Shown here: positions 44,565 through 53,509 of the stretch, in pieces
Layout: each line of letters begins with the position of its first letter
Numbering within the stretch: the stretch's first letter is position 1
Source: Stieleria magnilauensis
Lineage (GTDB): Bacteria > Planctomycetota > Planctomycetia > Pirellulales > Pirellulaceae
DNA: 64,000 nt
Reading direction: 5' to 3'
Assembly (NCBI GenBank): GCA_007753675.1
Contig: CP036432.1
Location: 1,772,394 to 1,836,393, forward strand
Position numbers and translations under genes: made by a program
Notes under the pieces: generated by a model
Told to the model about the DNA's origin: nothing
Databases searched by the model: none
Seen by the model: the letters and a program-made list of their open reading frames with translations, nothing else

Positions 44565-44869
44565 TCATTCGTTCTCGCGAATCAATCTCACGGCGTTTTC
44601 GGCGAACCGCTTTCCCAGCGTCTTGTAGCCTTGAACCAGCGTTGGATCGGTTGCCCGCCGAGCGCGTCCTGGACCACGATCACGTTGTCCTCTCCCAAGG
44701 CTTCTTTGACAGCCGGTGTGAAAGCTTCCTCCGGCCGATGCCCCTGCATGTTGGACTGCCCGGAGAGAATGAACAAATGCTTGCCGTCTGTTTCCGCGGC
44801 ATGGGAGTGAGCACCAAAAAAGGCAACCAGCGGGAGCAGAACGGAAGCAGCAAGGCGCAATAAACTCAT
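44565..44869 (-). pseudogene. Remnant of a secreted sialate O-acetylesterase-type gene
   Basis: The first 93 codons (start 44869) encode a signal peptide (LAASVLLPLVAFFGAHSHAA) and the start of a SASA/DUF303 domain (HLFILSGQSNMQGHRPE, DALGGQPIQRW), then meet a stop at 44588. In another frame the downstream bases encode GYKTLGKRFAENAVRLI, typical of the family's C-terminus. Family members have about 250 or more residues, so roughly 150 central codons have been lost together with a frameshift. Non-functional unless it yields a short secreted peptide. Confidence 0.78.
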
Positions 44870-44924
44870 CGATGAAATTCCTGGTGAGAAAGTGTCTTGT
44901 CTTGCCAGCTGGCACGCGACAGTG

Positions 44925-45284
44925 TCACGTCAACAATTGTGCGAGCCCCAGCATGACGAAGAAGGTCCCGAAAACCCCCACGATGATAACCAACTTGACG
45001 GCGACCAAGGGCGACAGGAAAACCGCGGCCGCGACCAACAATGCTCCTGCCAAGACGACGCTCATTCCCCGCACGCGTTTTTTCCGAGTTTGATGCCTCA
45101 ATGCGGTGTCAGCTAATTCGTCTGCATCGACATCACCCAGCCCGATCGCGCGAAGCTTCCTGACGATCGCTCCCTTGGCTGCTCCCGTCGCAGCAACTTG
45201 GCGGGCCAGTTCACGCCCGCGTGCTCGCTGCTCGGGACCGGCAGCATTTCGTCGCGGTGGGGAAAACGGATTGGTCGGCTCCAT
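44925..45284 (-). CDS. Small membrane protein, two helices
   Basis: I start at ATG 45284 (MEPTNPFSPPRRNAA; 119 residues); a TTG four codons earlier is less likely. A basic cytoplasmic half (EQRARGRELARQVAATGAAK, a small helical bundle) is followed by two transmembrane segments (MSVVLAGALLVAAAVFL and LVAVKLVIIVGVFGTFFVML). Family unknown. It lies directly upstream of the acetylesterase remnant on the same strand. Confidence 0.65.
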   Translation of the reverse strand: MEPTNPFSPPRRNAAGPEQRARGRELARQVAATGAAKGAIVRKLRAIGLGDVDADELADTALRHQTRKKRVRGMSVVLAGALLVAAAVFLSPLVAVKLVIIVGVFGTFFVMLGLAQLLT

Positions 45285-45351
45285 CACAACATTCAATTCA
45301 GGGGACTCGGCGTTCGGCTAGTAGTCTATGGCAGGTCAATTTTCGGGTAGC

Positions 45352-45409
45352 GGACGAGGCGACGAGTCCTCTGCGGTCGGCAGATTGGCAAGGACTCGTC
45401 GCCTCGTCC
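45352..45409. repeat. 19-bp perfect-arm hairpin in a divergent gap
   Basis: GGACGAGGCGACGAGTCCT (45352-45370) pairs exactly with 45391-45409 around a 20-base loop. Outer TTTTCGGG and CCCGAAAA segments extend the symmetry. It lies in the 357-bp gap 45285-45641 between divergent genes; nothing else there looks coding. Confidence 0.75.
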
Positions 45410-45641
45410 ACGACCGCCTGCCCGAAAACCGAGGTGCATCGTTTTCTCAGGTTGGGGCCCGTAGGCTCGCGTCAAACGGCTGATCATCGTTCGACATCAC
45501 CTGAGCAACCGTCGTCAAGTCAATCAAGCCGGGGTTACCGGATCGCCCTCGGTCACTAAACTCTACGCACTCGAAGACAACATAGCCGAAACTGTCGCCA
45601 ATGAGCCAGCGTTCTCCAATGATTCTCCGTGGCCACCGCCG

Positions 45642-46928
45642 ATGAAACCGGCCGAACTTCTAGCACGTCTGCGGGGCACCGCGCGTGGCGACACGATGAT
45701 GTCGTTAATAGATCAGGTCGTGGTCAGCGGGACGCGTTTTGCGACCACCGTCATGGTCGGACGATTCGGCTCGGAATCCGAATTGGGCTATTATTCGCTG
45801 GCCTTCAGTGTGTTTGTGTTGCTGGTCAGTTTCCAGGAATCGTTGGTCTCGGTTCCGTACACCGTTTTTGTCAAACGGCTATCGGCGGACGACCAACGCA
45901 AATACGCCGCCAGCTCGCTCGGGCAGTCGATCGGTTTAAATGGGCTGGCGATGCTCGTCTTGGCGGCGACCTGTGTGATCGTCCAGGTGACCCGCCCGGC
46001 GACCGGTCTGCTCGGCTTGTTGTGGCTACTGGTGCTCTTGCTGCCGTTCTTGATGCTGCGTGAATTTGCGCGCCGCTTCGCCTTCGCCCACCTCCGTGTT
46101 GCGACGGCAATGGCATTGGATGTGGCGGTCAGCGTGCTTCAATTGGGCGGGCTTGCCATGCTGGCACTGCAAGACCAGATGGATGCGACCGGCGCCTACC
46201 TGGTCTCCGGAGGCGCCGCGGGGATCGCCGGTTTGGCTTGGCTGTTTTTTGTCCGATCCGATTTCCAATGGGACCGAACGCGACTGCGAACGGACTGGAT
46301 CAAGAACAGCAGCTTCGGCAAATGGGTCGTCGGTGCGCATCTGACGTCCGTGCTGCACATGTACTTCGCCCACTGGTTGCTGGCCGCGATCATCAGCGAA
46401 CGCGCGACCGGAATCTACGCGGCCTGCATGACCGTCGTGATGCTCGCCAATCCGTTCATCTTGGGGATGAGCAATGTGCTGTCGCCCAAAGCGGCCCATG
46501 CCTTCGCCGCCGGCGGTGCCGCGGCGGCAAACCGCTTGGTTTGGCGGTTTACGGCCGTGATGGTCACGGTCCTGTTGGTCTTTGCCGTGCTGGTGGGGGT
46601 GTTTGGAAACGCATTGATCGTCTGGATCTTTGACGAACAGTACGGCGGGCATGGCGTCGCCGTTGCGGTTCTGGGCTTCGGAACCGTCGCGTCGGGGGTC
46701 AGCTATGCGATCTCCAGCGGCCTGCGGGCGATCAATCGTCCCGCGGCAAATTTTTGGGCCGCCACGTGGGGCTTGGTCGCGACCGTCGCGATCTCGTCGG
46801 CACTGGTTCACTCGATGACCATTTTGGGCATGACGATCGGGTTGGTCAGCGGATTCTACGTCACGGCCATTTATCGCGTGTTGGCCTTCCGAGCCGCGAT
46901 CAACGAATATGCAGCATCCTCGGAGTGA
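45642..46928 (+). CDS. Polysaccharide/lipid-linked oligosaccharide flippase (Wzx/MATE-like)
   Basis: The 428-residue membrane protein has about 12 transmembrane segments and the layout of the MOP superfamily. Its N-terminus (ASLIDQVVVSGTRFATTV-like LIDQVVVSGTRFATTVMVG), FSVFVLLVSFQESLVSVPYT, and the central FGKWVVGAHLTSVLHMYFAH are typical of Wzx-type flippases. It would move undecaprenyl-linked glycans outward, complementing UppP and PopT-type recycling elsewhere in the window. It is followed by a GT2 glycosyltransferase gene 152 bp downstream. Confidence 0.82.
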   Translation: MKPAELLARLRGTARGDTMMSLIDQVVVSGTRFATTVMVGRFGSESELGYYSLAFSVFVLLVSFQESLVSVPYTVFVKRLSADDQRKYAASSLGQSIGLNGLAMLVLAATCVIVQVTRPATGLLGLLWLLVLLLPFLMLREFARRFAFAHLRVATAMALDVAVSVLQLGGLAMLALQDQMDATGAYLVSGGAAGIAGLAWLFFVRSDFQWDRTRLRTDWIKNSSFGKWVVGAHLTSVLHMYFAHWLLAAIISERATGIYAACMTVVMLANPFILGMSNVLSPKAAHAFAAGGAAAANRLVWRFTAVMVTVLLVFAVLVGVFGNALIVWIFDEQYGGHGVAVAVLGFGTVASGVSYAISSGLRAINRPAANFWAATWGLVATVAISSALVHSMTILGMTIGLVSGFYVTAIYRVLAFRAAINEYAASSE

Positions 46929-47080
46929 CCGTTGATCTTGTTGTAGTGGTTATGACGCATCTGTGGTTTTACGCCGCGTCCCGAGTCCGCAGCCAGATCA
47001 AGCCTGCTAGCTGTCCGCGTCGCATCAACTATGCTGGGCAGCACGCCGCACCCCACGCCCCGAACAGTGCCAGAAGAACG

Positions 47081-48031
47081 ATGGAGAACCCCGTCTTGCC
47101 CGCGGATCAAGAACCAGACGTTTCCGTTTTGATGACCGTCTACAACGGCATGCCGTATCTGGCCGAAGCCGTCGAGTCGATCCGCGCGCAAACCTATTCG
47201 CGGTGGAAGATGATCATCGTCGATGACGGTTCGACCGACGAATCCGGCGACTACCTCGATTCGCTCGACGACGACCGGATCACGGTCCTCCATCAAGACA
47301 ATGCCGGCACCGCAGTCGCCTCCAACCATGGCCTGAAACTCTGTGACACGGAGTTTCTGGCACGCATGGACAGCGATGACATCTGTGACCCGACACGTTT
47401 GGAAAAACAAGTCGCCTTCTTGCGCGATCACCCCAGCGTCGGACTGGTCGGTTCACAGATCGTCCCCCGCGGCGCCCAGAAAGCCGGGCGAGTGATCCCG
47501 CTGGCGACCGATCATCAATCGATCTACAGCCAGCTCCGCAAGGGACAACACGCCATGTGCCATCCCACCATTCTGATGCGCACCGCGCTGCTCAAGGGCA
47601 TCGGTGGCTATTGGAAACAGCATGGCATGTTCGACGCCTGGGACATGTTTTTGCGGATGGGCGAAGTCGGTGAACTGGCCAACCTGCCCGAACCGCTGCT
47701 GGAATACCGCATCCACACCGGAAGCATCAACGGCAAGCACATGCGAAAACTGCAGGCGAGTATTGAATTCGCCTGTGAGCTTGCCCGGCGGCGTGAAGAG
47801 AACCTGCCGGAGATCGCGTATGAAGATTATTTTGCTCAGCGCGAGCGCGCCGGGCTCGCGAATCGGCTCGCGAAACAAATCAATGTCTATGCGTTGCTGC
47901 AATACCGTTTGGCATCGATCGATCTACTCGGCGGACACCGTCTTCGCGGCTATGCCCGACTGGCCTGGTCCGGCCTCTGTTCCCCGGGTCGAAGCGTCAA
48001 TCGTCTGCTAAGACAACTCAAACTCGCCTGA
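47081..48031 (+). CDS. Family 2 glycosyltransferase
   Basis: I start at ATG 47081 (MENPVLPADQEPDVS; 316 residues) with AGAAGAACG just upstream; the longer frame overlaps the flippase. GT-A fold motifs are VSVLMTVYNGMPYLAEAVES, IIVDDGSTDESGD, the DxD motif in LARMDSDD, and a C-terminal GMFDAWDMFLRMGEVG acceptor region. It probably adds a sugar to the glycan exported by the preceding flippase. Confidence 0.92.
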   Translation: MENPVLPADQEPDVSVLMTVYNGMPYLAEAVESIRAQTYSRWKMIIVDDGSTDESGDYLDSLDDDRITVLHQDNAGTAVASNHGLKLCDTEFLARMDSDDICDPTRLEKQVAFLRDHPSVGLVGSQIVPRGAQKAGRVIPLATDHQSIYSQLRKGQHAMCHPTILMRTALLKGIGGYWKQHGMFDAWDMFLRMGEVGELANLPEPLLEYRIHTGSINGKHMRKLQASIEFACELARRREENLPEIAYEDYFAQRERAGLANRLAKQINVYALLQYRLASIDLLGGHRLRGYARLAWSGLCSPGRSVNRLLRQLKLA

Positions 48032-48040
48032 CCACCCACC

Positions 48041-48072
48041 CCATCATTCTGCCCCGAATCATTCTGCCATCC
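48041..48072. repeat. ATTCTGCC-type dispersed repeat at the 3' end of a glycosyltransferase gene
   Basis: ATCATTCTGCCCC is followed by ATCATTCTGCCATCC, two direct copies separated by GA. The family matches the inverted copies at 18053-18156, which also sit just after a glycosyltransferase gene. Confidence 0.65.
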
Positions 48073-48137
48073 CTCACCGCATCAACGCGCCGCTCCACCG
48101 TTCGGTCGATCGCCTCATCTTCTGAACCCCGTCACGA

Positions 48138-48785
48138 CTACTGGGCCCACACCAGCAGCACCGTGACGAGCATCACGCCGTTGAACAGCACGGTCAGTCC
48201 GAAGACGATGCGAAAAGACTGTTTTCGGGTCTTGTGACGCAGTTTCTCTTGCGCGATCAGTGCCCCCGGCCAACCACCGATCATCGACAACAGATGCAGC
48301 GTGCTTTCCTGTGTTCGCCAGTTGCCGCGGCGAGCCGCTGATTTATCGATCGCGTAAACCAGATACGTGACCAGGCTGGCGGCCAAATAGAACCACAGCA
48401 CCAGACGAGGCAATTGGGAGGTCCAGACCAACAGTCCGACGAGCACCAAGAACAGCCAAGCGGCGATCACCGGCAGTGAGGTTTTCGATCCCGTTTTGAC
48501 GGCCACCCGCAACGCCCCCGACCTCACACCGGCGGGGCGGGAACTGCTCGTGCCGGGTGAAACGTCACTCCGCCGGCCGGGCTCACTCACCAGTCTGGCC
48601 TGGTCGGCACAAGGCCTGCCCTGGCGATCGGAGGACATTTCATAGGTCACCGACTGGCCGGCAGTGGGGCGAGACGTTCGGTTTTGAAACGCTTTGATGT
48701 GGACAAACACCTGGCGGCCGCCCTCGTGGGGCGTGATGAACCCGTAGCCCTTTTCATCGTCCCACCTGGCAATGACACCTTCCAT
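48138..48785 (-). CDS. Cold-shock domain fused to DUF1294 membrane domain
   Basis: I start at ATG 48785 (MEGVIARWDDEKGYG; 215 residues). The first 70 residues are a cold-shock nucleic-acid-binding domain (KGYGFITPHEGGRQVFVHIK, RNP1/RNP2 motifs). A linker leads to a DUF1294 unit of about four membrane helices with VYAIDKSAARRGNWRTQEST and LHLLSMIGGWPGALIAQ. The CSD-DUF1294 fusion is widespread but uncharacterised. Upstream frames starting at 48893 lie inside tandem repeats and are rejected. Confidence 0.88.
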   Translation of the reverse strand: MEGVIARWDDEKGYGFITPHEGGRQVFVHIKAFQNRTSRPTAGQSVTYEMSSDRQGRPCADQARLVSEPGRRSDVSPGTSSSRPAGVRSGALRVAVKTGSKTSLPVIAAWLFLVLVGLLVWTSQLPRLVLWFYLAASLVTYLVYAIDKSAARRGNWRTQESTLHLLSMIGGWPGALIAQEKLRHKTRKQSFRIVFGLTVLFNGVMLVTVLLVWAQ

Positions 48786-48873
48786 TGACGTCGTCCTTGT
48801 TGCTCGACACTCGTTTTCGATCGCGACCCGCCGAGAGGCCTGCACGGGACTTGCCACTCGCCGGCGCGTCTGG

Positions 48874-48933
48874 CGTAACGCGTCCGGCCGCAACGCGTCC
48901 GGCCGTAACGCGACCGGCCGTATTGCATCCGGT
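48874..48933. repeat. 15-bp tandem repeat between divergent-oriented starts
   Basis: Four units of 15 bp: CGTAACGCGTCCGGC, CGCAACGCGTCCGGC, CGTAACGCGACCGGC and CGTATTGCATCCGGT. The array lies upstream of the cold-shock/DUF1294 gene and just after the stop of the large envelope protein gene on the same strand. Confidence 0.85.
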
Positions 48934-48965
48934 CTGGGGCGGTCCGGTGTTGCGACGACCGACGC

Positions 48966-51900
48966 TTACCGAATTCCCACCGGGCGGCTGGCGACGCGTT
49001 GGTGTTCGGTCGTTTTGCCGATCGAAATGCCGACCCAACCGTCACGCAATTCGAACTGCGTGATCCCACTTTGCTCCGGCAAGCGTTCGGCCAACAACTC
49101 CGGCGACGTCAATGGCAAGGGCCGTGTCGGCGAGAGCACTTTGTTGAAAATCGCTCGAACAGGGAATCGCTGTCGCATCGACATGCCGGGGCCGCTGATG
49201 CTGAGATGACCGTCGCGAACCAAGGCGGCATTGAGCCCGTCGACCTGAGCCGTGTAGGCCGCTCGGACAATAAAATTTCTCAGCCGCACTCGATCGCCCT
49301 GCAAGCGGATGATTCGCATCGTGATCCAGACCTTGCCGTCTTCGATTTCCACCGTGATCGGTCGATGCTTGGCAAATTGAATCATGATGTCTTCGGGAAG
49401 ATCATCCGGCAGAGGACGATCGCTCACACCGAGCACGTCAAAGCATTGCGTCAACACCTGATCGATCGGCAGCGCCTCATCCTGGGGGACCAATTGCTCC
49501 AGCGTGTTGTTGATCGCCGACTGATGCAATTGCACGCTGAACAGGTTGTCGCTGAGTGCCCGCGGCCGTGGCGTCATCGCGGCCAGTTGCCAATCCCCGG
49601 CCATGCGATAGCGTGCGATCAATCGTGACGAAGTCGAACTCATGTCGATCACGCGGGGTTCCAGCTGCAGCCGATTCAACGGACCGAGGATCGTTTCGCT
49701 GAACTTCGCCGTCGCCTGGTCGACCTTTTCCGTCACACTGCGGTCAATCTCGTCGCCGATCTGCGAGCGAATTCGGTTGCGGCCGATGCGGTCCGCCAAC
49801 GAAGCTTTTTCGAAGTACTGGGTTTCGGCAATGCTCTGGACCAACGTTCCGACCAGGGGCCAAGAATCATAGGTCGTGTTGATTCCACGCAGTCGCGATC
49901 GGCCGCCGACGTTGACCGAGGGATCGCCGAGGAAGATATCGTCCGGTTTGATGGTGATCGGCGTGGCCGCGGTAAACGGATTCACGCTGGTTGTCTTGAT
50001 CGCCGCCGGCCCGCTGCGTCCGACGCTGCGTGTGGACACATCACCGATCGTTTCCAACGTCATTTCCCACGTGGACGGCGACGGAATCAGCCGCAACCGC
50101 AGGTCGGTGCTGACGCGACTGACACCGGTCACTCGGCTGCCCAGCATGGTGGTTCGAAGCGGAACCTCGCGGGTGGGCAATTGCGGCATCAGATCACGCA
50201 ACAGTTCTTCGCTGAGCGAAAAGCGGACGTTCGCGTTGCGGTAGTGCGTGTCCAGGTTGGCCGACAACTGCTGGGCCTGAGGATGATTGGCATGACCGAG
50301 TGCCTGCATCGACTGTGCGATCTCGGCGGTCACCAAGTCGATCGCGTTGGACTCCGCCCTTTCGATCTGGTGCAACAACGCCGAGTAATCGATCGCGCCG
50401 CTGGCCCAAGGCTTGATCGCGACGGCGACGTCATTGACCGCCGGGTCGGCGAGGAATCGCTGATGCGGTGCCGCCAAGTTCGGCCACGTCAAACGCGACA
50501 AGAACGTTTGGGCGACTTCACGGCGGGCGTTGTTATCGCCGGACTCAAACGCGTCGCGAACCGACTCCAGCAGCAGGAACTTCGACCAGCCTGCACCGTC
50601 ACCGGTGACCACCAACCGGCTTTCCAATCGATCAATCGCGTCGGCGACCGACGGCACATCATCACCGACATGCTGCACCGCGGGGAAACTGCCCGAATTG
50701 ATTTTGAAAATCGGTTCCCACACCGCCAAACGTCGTTCGATCGAATACGCCGCTTGTAGCCACGCCACACGGCGACTGCGCGAACGCAAGGATTCCGCTT
50801 CGACCGATGCAAACTGTTGCAACTGTTTCAGTTCGTCCAGCAAGGGCTCGACGTCGCGCTGACCGAGACGATTGGCTTGGTGAAGCTGACTCAGCAGATC
50901 ACGAACCTGTTTGGACCATTGCAGCAATTCGTGGTGACCGATGGTTGAGATCGGCGTCGTCGCAGGATCAAGGTCAAAATCATCAGCCGGCAAGTCCGTG
51001 CGAATGACAATCGAATCAAGGATGTCCAATTGTTCGATCAATCGATGCGGGACGGGCCACGCGGCCGAACGCGGCTGGGTCAGTTTTCGAGTCGAACCGG
51101 AGTCCTCAGCATCGCTTTCCTTTTTCCGCGTGACCTCGGAAACCTCCGGCGGAGCCTGGGTGTCGGCTGAGCTGTCGATGTTGCCGGGCGTCGCAGCAGG
51201 CGTGACCGACTTCTCTTCGGCACCCAACAAATCCGTGGCGGGCTCGCCCGGAGTCGCTTCGATTTCAGTCCGCTCGGGCGCGAGATCGGCGACCGTCGCG
51301 GCGGGTGCTTCAAACGCCGAAGGCAAGGCGACGTCGTAGGTCGGACGTTCGGCCATGCGGGGCGTGGGGTCATCCAAACGCGCGTGCGGTTGTCCCTGTG
51401 ACAGCGGTCGCTCATCGGCGAAGAACACATCGGGATCGATTCGAATCACCAGCTCGTCCGGCGACGCGACCTTTGGTTTATCCAGCTCGACCGAAACCTG
51501 GTGCTCGGCCGGCGGAGTCAGCTCCAAGATCGGCAGATCCCCGATGGACGCCCCGCCGGCGGCCGCATCGAAATCAGCCTCAAACCCGAAAATGTCGCTG
51601 TGGCTGTCCAGCGAGGGTGCCGGGATGCCAGTGATGCTCGGCTGCTGAAGCTCGAACGACGCATCGCTCCAGGATTCGATCTGTGACAACTCGGCCCAGG
51701 CATCCGCGACGGCTCCGCGGGCCGGTGAAGCGGTCGTCTGGGCGGCTGTTTTGACCGTCGACGCCATCTGACCGGATGACAGGCCTGCCGGGGTGGCACT
51801 GAGGCGGGGGGCGAGTGGCCGGGCCGTCGGCGGCAAGATCGTCCGGGCCATGCCGGAGGTTTTCCAAAGCGAGACGGCGCCGGAGACAATCATTTTTGCC

Positions 51901-51998
51901 CCGGGATCGGCCTGCATCCCCAGCCAGCTGAGTCCGGTCACGAAAATAGACGCTGTCAGCGGCCACATCACGAGGGAACGTTTCACATCCTTGCGCAT
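48966..51998 (-). CDS. Very large envelope-anchored protein of unknown function
   Basis: I start at ATG 51998 (MRKDVKRSLVMWPLT; 1010 residues); the frame extends to 52040. A single N-terminal membrane anchor (LTASIFVTGLSWLGM) is followed by a low-complexity Ala/Pro/Asp-rich region (about residues 40-320). A long folded part (about 330-1000) contains helical segments and a beta-rich C-terminal half with STDLRLRLIPSPSTWEMTLE, RPITVEIEDGKVWITMRIIR and LPEQSGITQFELRDGWVGI. No known domain recognised. The architecture suggests a planctomycete periplasmic scaffold. Confidence 0.75.
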   Translation of the reverse strand: MRKDVKRSLVMWPLTASIFVTGLSWLGMQADPGAKMIVSGAVSLWKTSGMARTILPPTARPLAPRLSATPAGLSSGQMASTVKTAAQTTASPARGAVADAWAELSQIESWSDASFELQQPSITGIPAPSLDSHSDIFGFEADFDAAAGGASIGDLPILELTPPAEHQVSVELDKPKVASPDELVIRIDPDVFFADERPLSQGQPHARLDDPTPRMAERPTYDVALPSAFEAPAATVADLAPERTEIEATPGEPATDLLGAEEKSVTPAATPGNIDSSADTQAPPEVSEVTRKKESDAEDSGSTRKLTQPRSAAWPVPHRLIEQLDILDSIVIRTDLPADDFDLDPATTPISTIGHHELLQWSKQVRDLLSQLHQANRLGQRDVEPLLDELKQLQQFASVEAESLRSRSRRVAWLQAAYSIERRLAVWEPIFKINSGSFPAVQHVGDDVPSVADAIDRLESRLVVTGDGAGWSKFLLLESVRDAFESGDNNARREVAQTFLSRLTWPNLAAPHQRFLADPAVNDVAVAIKPWASGAIDYSALLHQIERAESNAIDLVTAEIAQSMQALGHANHPQAQQLSANLDTHYRNANVRFSLSEELLRDLMPQLPTREVPLRTTMLGSRVTGVSRVSTDLRLRLIPSPSTWEMTLETIGDVSTRSVGRSGPAAIKTTSVNPFTAATPITIKPDDIFLGDPSVNVGGRSRLRGINTTYDSWPLVGTLVQSIAETQYFEKASLADRIGRNRIRSQIGDEIDRSVTEKVDQATAKFSETILGPLNRLQLEPRVIDMSSTSSRLIARYRMAGDWQLAAMTPRPRALSDNLFSVQLHQSAINNTLEQLVPQDEALPIDQVLTQCFDVLGVSDRPLPDDLPEDIMIQFAKHRPITVEIEDGKVWITMRIIRLQGDRVRLRNFIVRAAYTAQVDGLNAALVRDGHLSISGPGMSMRQRFPVRAIFNKVLSPTRPLPLTSPELLAERLPEQSGITQFELRDGWVGISIGKTTEHQRVASRPVGIR

Positions 51999-52309
51999 CG
52001 AAAGACCATCGGTCAAAAGAGAAAAGCATACGGTTTCCATTTCCGCCTGGGCTGTGAATCGGCCAGATCACTTTGGCCGGTCCAGCGCGGTTGCCAAGTG
52101 CTGCGAAAACTCGCCAAACGCCATGACGGCTGTTTGCCCGTCGATTTACCCTAATCGGCAATTCTTGCCGTTTTTACTCATGTTGCCACGGCCCCACCCA
52201 CGATGCCGGGTGTACGAAAACGCCCTGTCTCGCAAGACTATTGCCTCAAACCCAGATCCCGACCAGCACTGATTCGGGGCGGAAAAGCATGAATCCTTAC
52301 GGAGTGGAG

Positions 52310-52639
52310 ATGGCGAAGAAAAAGGCAAACGCGGCGTTCGAATACGTCGAGCCGATTGGCGATCGAGTGTTGGTCCGCAAGGACGAGCCCAAACGCGAAA
52401 CCCGCGGGGGCATTGCGCTTCCCGATGCGGCCGAAATCCCGACGATCACCGGACGCATCGTGACCATCAGCGCCGTGGTCGAAAACGACGAAGAGCTGCC
52501 GCTGCGCCAATACGACAAGATCCTTTTCCATCCCAAGAACGCCGTGCCGGTCGACCTGGAACACGACAATCAGCTGTTTGTCGTCCCGGTCGAGGATATC
52601 GTTGCGGTGTTCCGTCGCAACAAACCCGAGGACGATTGA
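52310..52639 (+). CDS. GroES-like co-chaperonin (Cpn10 family)
   Basis: The 109-residue protein starts at ATG 52310 preceded by GGAGTGGAG. It matches Cpn10: VEPIGDRVLVRKDEP, the mobile loop RETRGGIALPDAAEIPTITG and the C-terminal DNQLFVVPVEDIVAVF. It forms the heptameric lid of GroEL in the cytoplasm. No groEL is adjacent, so this may be an additional, divergent GroES; planctomycetes often have several. An in-frame ATG at 52289 would add seven residues. Confidence 0.87.
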   Translation: MAKKKANAAFEYVEPIGDRVLVRKDEPKRETRGGIALPDAAEIPTITGRIVTISAVVENDEELPLRQYDKILFHPKNAVPVDLEHDNQLFVVPVEDIVAVFRRNKPEDD

Positions 52640-52730
52640 CGCCGCTGCCGCCGGAGCAACACCCCTGCCCGGCGACGACGTGCCGGGGACGGGCCGCAAA
52701 CATTTGAGAACATTTTCGCCGTCGGTGCAG

Positions 52731-52755
52731 TTACACTACTTGGATAAGTTACACT
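52731..52755 (+). promoter_or_regulatory. Duplicated TTACACT motif upstream of the ECF sigma gene
   Basis: TTACACT occurs at 52731-52737 and 52749-52755, 18 bp start-to-start, about 110-130 bp before the sigma gene ATG at 52865. The spacing would suit either a -35/-10 pair read by an unusual sigma factor or paired operator half-sites. Weak evidence only. Confidence 0.3.
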
Positions 52756-52864
52756 GGGGGGCGGGCGGTCATCCGCCGAGGATGTCGCTAGATCGAACTC
52801 ACTCGCTGTAGGGGGAGGATCGGTCGCGACGGACGCCAAAGTCGCTGATGCCTTAGCCGAAACG

Positions 52865-53509
52865 ATGCCTTCAGTCACCGATTTAATTAGCCGCAGCCAA
52901 GAGGGAACCGAAGGCGACACCGACCGTCTGTTCTCGGTGATGTATGACGACCTGCGCCGCTTGGCAGGCCGATTCCTGCAGAACGAACCGCTGCGCAACC
53001 GACTCAGCAGCTCGTCGCTGGTCCACCAGGCCTACATGCGGATGGTCGACCATTCCAGGATCAACTGGCAGGGCAAGACGCATTTCTTTGCGATCGGTGC
53101 CACCGTGATGCGACGCATCTTGGTCGATCACGCCCGCAAAGTCCAATCGTTGAAGCGGGGCGGAGGCTGGGAACGACGGCAATTGCACGACGATGTCACG
53201 TTTCAGCTCAATCGAGACGACGATGTCGTCGCCTTGGACGATCTGCTCGAACAGCTCGCCCAACTGAACCCCCGACAAGCCAAAATTGTCGAATTGCGGT
53301 TCTTCGGCGGCATGACGATGCGCGAGATCGCCGCGGAAATGAAATTGGGACTCCGCACGATCGAAAAGGAGTGGGCGATGAGCCGCGCCTGGATGCGACG
53401 CGAATTGCGACGTGACAGCGAGGAAGCCGAGGAAACCGAGTCGTCCGCCGAACAGGACACCGACTCCCCTGTTTCTCCTCCCGCGGCAACGGAACCCGAG
53501 ACGACTTGA
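52865..53509 (+). CDS. ECF RNA polymerase sigma factor (TIGR02999-type)
   Basis: The 214-residue protein has sigma region 2 (LFSVMYDDLRRLAGRFLQNE, SSSLVHQAYMRM, HFFAIGATVMRRILVDHAR) and region 4 (LNPRQAKIVELRFFGGMTMR, IAAEMKLGLRTIEKEWAMSR). It lacks a long region 3 and has an acidic C-terminal tail (EEAEETESSAEQ). This is the planctomycete-expanded ECF group usually linked to Ser/Thr kinases. Its stop codon overlaps the start of a kinase gene, so sigma activity is probably controlled by that kinase rather than by an anti-sigma factor. Confidence 0.92.
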   Translation: MPSVTDLISRSQEGTEGDTDRLFSVMYDDLRRLAGRFLQNEPLRNRLSSSSLVHQAYMRMVDHSRINWQGKTHFFAIGATVMRRILVDHARKVQSLKRGGGWERRQLHDDVTFQLNRDDDVVALDDLLEQLAQLNPRQAKIVELRFFGGMTMREIAAEMKLGLRTIEKEWAMSRAWMRRELRRDSEEAEETESSAEQDTDSPVSPPAATEPETT

